A stretch of 11,697 bases of DNA from CAZZKJ01 sp964654695 (lineage in GTDB: Bacteria > Krumholzibacteriota > Krumholzibacteriia > WVZY01), in assembly GCA_964654695.1 (NCBI GenBank), contig CAZZKJ010000061.1:1-11697 (forward strand). The letters run 5' to 3'. Shown here piece after piece: positions 7,325-11,697 of this stretch; within the stretch, counting starts at the first letter, position 1; each line of letters opens with the position of its first letter. The translations under genes were made by a program, and so were the position numbers. The notes under the pieces were generated by a model. It made no database searches. It saw only the letters and a program-made list of their open reading frames with translations, and was not told the origin of the DNA.

Positions 7325-7410
7325 GAACGGGGAAAGCCTGTGAAATAATATCATTTCAAGAGCTCGATCCCTCCCCCAAGGTGCCGTAACTCCGTCGGCT
7401 TCCCCCGTTC
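7325..7410. repeat. Inverted repeat with 14-base arms and an inner hairpin, possible structured RNA
   Basis: The arm 7325-7338 (GAACGGGGAAAGCC) pairs with 7397-7410 at 13 of 14 positions, enclosing 58 bases. Immediately inside, TGAAAT (7341-7346) and ATTTCA (7353-7358) form a perfect 6-base stem with a 6-base loop. On the minus strand the outer stem is followed by TTATTT, so it could act as a weak terminator for the nifU-nifS transcript. A small RNA is the other reading. Confidence 0.45.
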
Positions 7411-7480
7411 AACAGCCTGTTTCGCGTTTACTTATACCGCCGCCGGGCGACTTTGTTCCCCTGCAGTTCTATGTGCCAAG

Positions 7481-8668
7481 CTACCCAGCGCTTTTTTTGG
7501 TCTCTACCGCCTGGTCGTGCCAGTACGGTGAAATCTCCCTGAGCCGCTCAATTATGGGAGGAAGTTCTTTTAAAACCACATCGATTTCCTTTTTGGTTGT
7601 GTATCGGCTCAACGAGAACCGCACGGATCCGTGCGATGAGGTAAATGGAACGCCCATCGCCCTCAGGACGTGAGAGGGTTCCAGCGATCCCGAAGTGCAT
7701 GCCGAACCGCTCGAAGCGCAAACGCCGAATTCATCCATCAATAAAAGAATGGCTTCGCCTTCCACGTATTCAAAGCTGACGTTCGACGTGTTTGGAAGCC
7801 GATAATCCTTATGGCCGTTCAGAAGCGAACCTGAAATGGAAGATAGTATTCCCTGCTCCAGTGTATCTCTTAGTTCTTGTACTTTTTTATTTTCTTCATC
7901 CATGTTTGTGCCGGCGAGCTCGCAGGCTTTTCCCAACGCGGCTATCGAAGGGACATTTTCGGTTCCGCCCCTGCGGCCACGTTCCTGATGCCCTCCGATC
8001 ATGAACGGCTGTATGCGCGTGCCTCTTCTGATAAAAAGGGCGCCGACGCCTTTTGGAGCATGGATCTTGTGTCCCGATATGGATAGAAGATCTACCGGGA
8101 TTTTCGACATATCGAGCGGGATCTTTCCCGCTGCCTGAACGGCGTCAACATGCAAAATAGCGCCGCGCGATTTTACTATCTCTGCGATTTTTTCAATCGG
8201 GAAGATCACGCCGGTTTCATTATTGGCAAACATTACAGACACAAGGGCGGTTTCGTCCGTCAGCGCGCCCTCCAGCTCCGCAAGATCCAGGCAGCCTTCC
8301 TTGTTCACATTCAATAATGTAACCTGGTAGCCGAATTTTCCCATGCGCCCGAGAACGTTCAGCACTGCGGGGTGTTCGACGCGCGTGGAAATAATATGAC
8401 GCTTTTCCGGCGACGCTTCCAGTATACCGCGAATGGCGTAGTTGTCGCTCTCCGTTCCGCAGCTGGTAAAAATAACTTCGGATTCCCTGCAGTTGAAGAA
8501 CGCGCTCAATCTTTCTCTGGCCGTTTTCACGGCGGCGCCGGACACCGCGCCGAACTTGTGCATGCTGGACGGATTGCCGTAATAATCGGTTAAATACGGG
8601 AGCATTTCTTCCAGGACTTCCGGCGCCAGTTTGGTCGTGGCGTTGTTATCGAGATATATTACGCCCAT
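7481..8668 (-). CDS. nifS: Cysteine desulfurase NifS
   Basis: NifS is a PLP enzyme that takes sulfur from L-cysteine as an enzyme persulfide and gives it to NifU for Fe-S cluster building. The 395-residue product has the full class V aminotransferase layout: YLDNNATT at 5-12, GNPSS at 31-35, VEHPAV at 97-102 with H99, HVDAVQ at 173-178 with D175, SGHKIHAPKG at 198-207 with PLP lysine K201, GGTENV at 234-239, and the sulfur-accepting loop SSGSACTSG with C324. The short loop around the cysteine is typical of NifS/IscS (group I). The ATG at 8668 is chosen over an in-frame GTG at 8770 because a perfect GGAGGAGG sits 7 bases upstream and the family's conserved N-terminus begins there. The start overlaps the nifU stop by 10 bases, which implies translational coupling. 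Confidence 0.97.
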   Translation of the reverse strand: MGVIYLDNNATTKLAPEVLEEMLPYLTDYYGNPSSMHKFGAVSGAAVKTARERLSAFFNCRESEVIFTSCGTESDNYAIRGILEASPEKRHIISTRVEHPAVLNVLGRMGKFGYQVTLLNVNKEGCLDLAELEGALTDETALVSVMFANNETGVIFPIEKIAEIVKSRGAILHVDAVQAAGKIPLDMSKIPVDLLSISGHKIHAPKGVGALFIRRGTRIQPFMIGGHQERGRRGGTENVPSIAALGKACELAGTNMDEENKKVQELRDTLEQGILSSISGSLLNGHKDYRLPNTSNVSFEYVEGEAILLLMDEFGVCASSGSACTSGSLEPSHVLRAMGVPFTSSHGSVRFSLSRYTTKKEIDVVLKELPPIIERLREISPYWHDQAVETKKSAG

Positions 8669-9525
8669 TCGTTTGCCTCCTCCACCGTTAAGGAGTCGCT
8701 GACGAATTCCTTTAGCTTGTCTTCGACGAGGGACTTGATGGTCAGGTTTGACGCGACGCATCCCGCGCACGAGCCTTTCAGCTTTACCAGGACCCTGTTG
8801 CCTATTACGTCGATGAGTTCGATATCTCCACCGTCATTATGAAGCGGCGGCTTGATCTCTTTTTCCAATATCTCCTGGATCATGTTTATTTTCTGTATGT
8901 TTGTCAGCGGTTTGTTCCTGTCGATTTTGCTCGGTCTGGGCGCCGACCGCGCGGCCCGGGTCTTCGTTTCTTCATTTATTATGTCTTCTATGGCCGGATG
9001 GCACGACGTGCATCCCCCCCCGGCTTTGCAGTAATTGGTTACTTGTTCAACCGTAGACAGACCGTTCTCGCTGACTACCTTGCGGATGAGGTTTTCATGC
9101 ACGCCAAAGCAGTTGCACACCAGACGTCCCTCCATCTCCTCTTTTTGCGATGGGGTTATGCCGCGGTAGTTGGCGATAGCGGCCTCGAGGGCTTCCCTTC
9201 CCATCACCGAGCAGTGCATCTTCTCCTGCGGAAGGCCGCCCAGGGCTTCGGCTATCTGCTGGTTGGTGACCATGGATGCTTCCTCGAGCGTCAGGCCTTT
9301 TATCATTTCGGTAAGAATCGATGACGACGCGATCGCACTGCCGCAGCCGAATGTTTTGAACTTCGCATCGGTTATTCTTTGGTGAGCGTCGAGCTTGAAC
9401 GTGAGCTTAAGCGCGTCGCCGCAAGCTATAGATCCGACCTCTCCGGCCCCGTCTGGATTCTCGATCTCGCCAATGTTGCGGGGGTGGAGAAAATGATCCA
9501 TTACCTTGTCGCTATAATCCCACAT
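8659..9525 (-). CDS. nifU: Three-domain Fe-S scaffold protein NifU
   Basis: NifU is the scaffold on which clusters are built from NifS sulfur. The 288-residue protein has all three domains of the Azotobacter-type NifU. The IscU-like N-terminal domain covers 1 to about 125, with cluster-ligand cysteines C35, C61 and C105. A central BFD-like [2Fe-2S] domain covers about 134-182, with C137, C139, C172 and C175 in the CxC...CxxC pattern. A C-terminal Nfu domain covers about 208-285, with GSCAGC (C253, C256). A charged linker lies at about 185-205. The ATG at 9525 has AGGAGG 6 bases upstream. No nitrogenase genes are nearby, so a general housekeeping role in Fe-S supply is likelier than a nitrogen-fixation role, as known for NIF-type systems in several anaerobes. 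It is preceded by a MerR-type regulator with a 69-base gap and overlaps nifS. Confidence 0.97.
   Translation of the reverse strand: MWDYSDKVMDHFLHPRNIGEIENPDGAGEVGSIACGDALKLTFKLDAHQRITDAKFKTFGCGSAIASSSILTEMIKGLTLEEASMVTNQQIAEALGGLPQEKMHCSVMGREALEAAIANYRGITPSQKEEMEGRLVCNCFGVHENLIRKVVSENGLSTVEQVTNYCKAGGGCTSCHPAIEDIINEETKTRAARSAPRPSKIDRNKPLTNIQKINMIQEILEKEIKPPLHNDGGDIELIDVIGNRVLVKLKGSCAGCVASNLTIKSLVEDKLKEFVSDSLTVEEANEWA
8676..8683 (-). promoter_or_regulatory. Ribosome binding site deciding the nifS start
   Basis: On the minus strand GGAGGAGG is a near-perfect anti-16S match, 7 bases before the ATG at 8668 and inside the end of nifU. It rules out the longer GTG start at 8770. Confidence 0.8.
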
Positions 9526-9594
9526 ATGATCCTCCTGAATTACCGTTTCTTTTTGCCGAACACACGGCGCGCCGCTTCTATGATCGACGGCCTC

Positions 9595-10110
9595 TCAGTT
9601 GTTCAATATCTCGTCGATGAGGGGGCTTTTGCGGCCTTCATCCTGGGAAGCCTCGCAGTTGCCGCAAAGATCCGGTTCGGGCTTTTGAGAACAAACAACA
9701 CAGTTATCCAACAGATTGATAGATTTCTCGATCTGTTTTTTGAGCGAGCCAAGGGAGTTCAATGTTTTTGTGACATCGGCATGTTTCGATTGAAGTATTT
9801 CCAACAACCCGGCTGCGGCCTCACGGCCGGATGCGCCGTCCCGCCAATCCCGCAGGATATGCCGGATTTCCTGCAGGCTGAAACCGGCGATCTTTAGACT
9901 CTCTATAATATGGAGCCGGCCTAGAGAACGTTCATCAAAAAGACGCTGGCCGCCCGAGCTGCGCTCAGAGCAGATGAGTTTCAGTTCTTCATAGTATCTG
10001 AGTGTTCGCGTCGTTAGCCCGCTTAACCTGGCCAGTTCTCCGATACGGTAACGGGAACCGGGCGCCTCATTTGTGTTTTCTCTCGGTTGTTCCTGCATGG
10101 CTTTTCCCAT
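9595..10110 (-). CDS. MerR-family regulator with C-terminal four-cysteine cluster
   Basis: The 171-residue protein begins with about 20 polar residues and then a MerR winged helix-turn-helix: YRIGELARLSGL at 21-32, TLRYYEELKLI at 36-46, GGQRLFDE at 53-60 and a helix with AGFSLQEIRHIL at 75-86. A long dimerisation coiled coil follows (about 98-134). The sensor end has C137-x2-C140-x8-C149-x2-C152, then an acidic and basic tail. This spacing differs from SoxR (CxxCxCx5C) but could hold Zn or an Fe-S cluster; which is unknown. The ATG at 10110 has only a weak purine-rich site; the Met at 10098 is an alternative. As the first gene before nifU-nifS, under one good promoter with a palindrome in the leader, it is best read as an autoregulator of Fe-S assembly. 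The ligand and the direction of control are inference. Confidence 0.88.
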   Translation of the reverse strand: MGKAMQEQPRENTNEAPGSRYRIGELARLSGLTTRTLRYYEELKLICSERSSGGQRLFDERSLGRLHIIESLKIAGFSLQEIRHILRDWRDGASGREAAAGLLEILQSKHADVTKTLNSLGSLKKQIEKSINLLDNCVVCSQKPEPDLCGNCEASQDEGRKSPLIDEILNN

Positions 10111-10125
10111 TCTGATTTCTTCTAG

Positions 10126-10141
10126 TTAACGTATACGTCAA
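10126..10141. promoter_or_regulatory. Palindromic candidate operator in the regulator leader
   Basis: A 16-base palindrome with one mismatched pair centres on the perfect 10-mer ACGTATACGT (10129-10138). It lies just downstream of the predicted transcription start, where binding would block early elongation. Autoregulation by the MerR protein encoded next to it is the simplest reading. ACGT-containing palindromes are known for some MerR regulators. Confidence 0.5.
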
Positions 10142-10152
10142 TTATCGGTTCT

Positions 10153-10181
10153 ATTTTACATGCACTTGAAAGATTTGTCAA
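10153..10181 (-). promoter_or_regulatory. Near-consensus sigma70 promoter of the merR-nifU-nifS operon
   Basis: On the minus strand a perfect TTGACA (10181-10176) and a TAAAAT (10158-10153) are separated by exactly 17 bases. Start would fall near 10146, leaving a leader of about 36 bases before the ATG at 10110. The 17-base spacing is the normal optimum, unlike the stretched 19-20-base spacers of classical MerR-activated promoters. Confidence 0.75.
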
Positions 10182-10211
10182 GGCATGGGGCTGAAAAATT
10201 AAAAAAAACTT

Positions 10212-10240
10212 TTGCACGGCCGCCCAACTTGGCTTATTCT
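10212..10240 (+). promoter_or_regulatory. Possible weak promoter of the cobO-SDR pair
   Basis: TTGCAC (10212-10217, three of six) and TATTCT (10235-10240, four of six) are 17 bases apart, which would start transcription near 10248, about 45 bases before the cobO ATG. An A-rich tract (10194-10208) lies upstream and could bend DNA or act as an UP-like element. The match is weak. The gap is too short for a cobalamin riboswitch and shows none of its motifs. Confidence 0.25.
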
Positions 10241-10282
10241 TCCAAAAACGGGCTAATTGTATGAATTATCAGAGGTTATAAA

Positions 10283-10287
10283 AGGAG
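10283..10287 (+). promoter_or_regulatory. Ribosome binding site deciding the cobO start
   Basis: AGGAG lies 5 bases before the ATG at 10293. It argues against an in-frame TTG at 10257, which has no ribosome site. Confidence 0.7.
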
Positions 10288-10292
10288 ATCCA

Positions 10293-10829
10293 ATGGCAAA
10301 AACCCCGAATCGGATGGGCCTCATCATGGTAAACACCGGAAACGGCAAAGGCAAAACCACCGCCGCTTTGGGAACGGCGCTGAGAGCGGTCGGCGGAGGG
10401 TATAAAGTGTTGATTATACAGTTCATAAAGGGTTCATGGGATTACGGTGAGCTGCATTCGGCCGGGCTTCTATCCCCCAATTTGGAGATTTTGCAGATGG
10501 GAGAAGGCTTTACATGGGAAACCAGGAACAAGACACGCGACACCGAAGTGGCTTTGAAGGCCTGGGCCCTGTGCAAGGAAAAGATTCGGAGGAACGAGCA
10601 CGATATTCTCATTTTCGATGAAATCAATAATGCTATCGATTACGGCTATCTCGACGTGAACGATGTCGTGGAAGCCTTGAAGAACAAGCCGAAAGAAATG
10701 CACATAATACTGACCGGGCGAAACGCCAAAGAGGAGATTATCGATGCAGCCGACATGGTTACCGAGATGAAGGAGATAAAACATCCTTTCAACAAAGGAA
10801 TTATTGCCCAGAAGGGAATAGAATTCTAA
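10293..10829 (+). CDS. cobO: Corrinoid (cob(I)alamin) adenosyltransferase, CobO/BtuR type
   Basis: This enzyme transfers the adenosyl group of ATP to the cobalt of a reduced corrinoid, giving the adenosylcobalamin form of vitamin B12. The 178-residue product is of normal length for the CobA/CobO/BtuR family. It has the family's P-loop NTGNGKGKTTAALG at residues 14-27, a QFIKGSWDYGE stretch at 43-53 and a Walker B-like IFDEINNAIDYG at about 107-118. It ends in HPFNKGIIAQKGIEF, the usual end of these enzymes. No corrinoid-ring genes are in the window, so the protein may serve salvage as well as de novo synthesis. It is divergent from the MerR gene and is followed after 10 bases by a dehydrogenase-like gene whose ribosome site overlaps the cobO stop. 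Confidence 0.94.
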   Translation: MAKTPNRMGLIMVNTGNGKGKTTAALGTALRAVGGGYKVLIIQFIKGSWDYGELHSAGLLSPNLEILQMGEGFTWETRNKTRDTEVALKAWALCKEKIRRNEHDILIFDEINNAIDYGYLDVNDVVEALKNKPKEMHIILTGRNAKEEIIDAADMVTEMKEIKHPFNKGIIAQKGIEF

Positions 10830-10839
10830 AGGAGATGGA

Positions 10840-11631
10840 ATGGACCTGGGATTGAAAAACAAATCGGCCGCGGTCGCTGCGTCCAGCCGGGGATTAGGTT
10901 TCGCCGCAGCCCTGGAACTGGCACGAGAAGGGACAAAGGTAGGCATATGCTCGCGCGACAAGAAGCGTGTTGAGGAAGCGGCCGAAAAGATCATGAGGAC
11001 AACCGGCGGTGAAGTGCTGCCGCTTGTAATAGATGTGTCCGATGCGGAGCAAGCGGAAGAATTTGTCGATAGTGTAGGCCGGAAATTCGGTCGTCTCGAC
11101 ATTCTAGTAACGAACGCGGGCGGGCCGCCTCCGGGATGTTTCACCGATCTTGATATCGACAAGGTGCGCCGGGGATTCGAACTCACGCTCTTAAGCGCAG
11201 TGGCAATGATGAAATGCGCGGTCCCGTGGATGAAGAAAAACCGGTGGGGGCGGATCGTGAATATAGTATCCATCACCGTCAAGCAGCCGGAGATAAACCT
11301 GCTGTTGTCGAACACGATGCGAAGCGGCATCGTAGGATTTGCCAAATCGATTGCAACCGAACTGGCTAAGGATGGCATTTTGGTTAATAATGTTGCCCCG
11401 GGGTATACGAAAACGGAGAGGCTCGCAGAGCTTGCCGGCGATCTTGCGGAGCGCAGAAAGGTTACGGAGGCGAATGTGTTTGCCGAATGGGAGGCGGGGA
11501 TTCCGATGGGCAGGCTCGGCAGGCCTGAGGAACTCGCGAAGGTGATCGCGTTTTTATCGAGCGAGGCATCGAGTTATGTCACCGGGGCCACGCTCCAGGT
11601 GGACGGCGGGTTCGTTCAGGGTGTGCTGTAG
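10840..11631 (+). CDS. Short-chain dehydrogenase/reductase family protein with altered active site
   Basis: The 263-residue protein has a Rossmann fold of the classical SDR type. The cofactor loop reads AASSRGLG (13-20, usually TGxxxGIG), with CSRD at 37-40 favouring NADP by its Arg. IDVSD lies at 64-68, NAGG at 92-95, and NIVSIT at 141-146 with the catalytic Ser144. A NNVAPGYTKT segment lies at 183-192 and a VTGATLQVDGGF end at 247-258. The catalytic YxxxK position reads SNTMR (S157, R161), so both Tyr and Lys are replaced. A subgroup of FabG-like SDRs with this SNxxR pattern exists to my knowledge; whether it is catalytically active I cannot say. The ATG at 10840 has GGAG 5 bases upstream and follows cobO by 10 bases, so cotranscription is likely. 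Substrate is unknown. Confidence 0.9.
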   Translation: MDLGLKNKSAAVAASSRGLGFAAALELAREGTKVGICSRDKKRVEEAAEKIMRTTGGEVLPLVIDVSDAEQAEEFVDSVGRKFGRLDILVTNAGGPPPGCFTDLDIDKVRRGFELTLLSAVAMMKCAVPWMKKNRWGRIVNIVSITVKQPEINLLLSNTMRSGIVGFAKSIATELAKDGILVNNVAPGYTKTERLAELAGDLAERRKVTEANVFAEWEAGIPMGRLGRPEELAKVIAFLSSEASSYVTGATLQVDGGFVQGVL

Positions 11632-11697
11632 GGGTACCCCATCGATGCCACCCGCGCTTATCTGGGCTGAGTGCCGCGCGGGTCCTGTCGCTGATCA
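11631..11697. repeat. Palindrome and GC-rich inverted repeat after the SDR gene
   Basis: GGGGTACCCC (11631-11640) is a perfect palindrome beginning at the last base of the stop codon. ACCCGCGC (11650-11657) and its exact complement at 11676-11683 form an 8-base stem with an 18-base loop. No T-run follows before the window ends, so a standard intrinsic terminator is not shown. Confidence 0.35.

Larger units (their letters stand above)
7155..7480. other. Intergenic gap between convergent genes, no ORF of note
   Basis: 326 bases separate the nrnA stop from the nifS stop, which face each other. I see no protein-like frame, tRNA, or known riboswitch or tmRNA signature. The gap holds two independent inverted repeats (described separately) and no classic hairpin plus T-run terminator for either flanking gene. 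Confidence 0.6.

Noticed and set aside
7320..7412. Possible tmRNA, tRNA or 6S RNA in the gene-free gap
   Set aside because: No T-loop, CCA end, tag frame or 6S-like long stem with a central bubble could be matched; only the plain inverted repeats are supported.
7478..7500. AAGC/GCTT pairing before a run of seven T on the plus strand at the end of nifS
   Set aside because: The stem is bulged and very short, and most of it lies within the nifS coding end; not a convincing terminator for nrnA.
8839..9324. A 161-codon plus-strand open frame
   Set aside because: It is antisense to nifU across the cysteine-ligand domains and shows no family similarity.
10185..10292. Possible cobalamin riboswitch ahead of cobO
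   Set aside because: The gap is about 110 bases and lacks the B12-box and core helices; nothing supports it.
10470..11378. A 302-codon minus-strand open frame
   Set aside because: It lies antisense to cobO and the SDR gene, which have proper ribosome sites and family motifs; the product is Ser/Pro/Arg-rich without a fold signature.

Overview
The window is a stretch of bacterial chromosome that is almost completely coding. It holds eleven protein genes, most of them concerned with cofactors: molybdenum cofactor, iron-sulfur clusters and cobalamin. No rRNA, tRNA, transposase, integrase or CRISPR array was found. The gene content suggests a largely anaerobic bacterium that uses a NIF-type NifU/NifS pair as its general Fe-S assembly system, such as a deltaproteobacterium-like or Nitrospirota-like lineage. 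That taxonomic guess is inference from gene families only.

Region 1 (about 1-5058, minus strand) is a molybdenum block read from right to left. It runs from a MoaC-MoaB/MogA fusion, through MoeA and a MOT1-type molybdate permease, to a large alpha/beta hydrolase that leaves the window at the left edge. The hydrolase starts at a GTG overlapping the permease stop. Together these genes would import molybdate, convert the GTP-derived precursor to cyclic pyranopterin monophosphate, adenylylate molybdopterin and insert molybdenum. MoaA, MoaD and MoaE are not in the window.

Region 2 (5059-7154, plus strand) is transcribed divergently. It holds an NAD-dependent Glu/Leu/Phe/Val-family amino acid dehydrogenase, then a DHH/DHHA1 phosphoesterase of the NrnA (nanoRNase/pAp phosphatase) type 18 bases further on. 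The two good sigma70-type promoters in the intergenic gap overlap face to face around a perfect 10-base palindrome.

Region 3 (7155-7480) is 326 bases without a gene, between convergent genes. It contains two long-range inverted repeats and may encode or end in structured RNA.

Region 4 (7481-10181, minus strand) is a MerR-type regulator, full-length three-domain NifU, and NifS, in transcription order. The regulator carries a C-terminal cluster of four cysteines. It has a near-consensus promoter, and a palindrome lies in its leader. The arrangement suggests a sensor controlling its own Fe-S assembly operon.

Region 5 (10182-11697, plus strand) is divergent from the regulator. It has a CobO/BtuR-type corrinoid adenosyltransferase followed 10 bases later by a short-chain dehydrogenase-like protein whose YxxxK position reads SxxxR. 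The last 66 bases hold a GC-rich inverted repeat and no gene.
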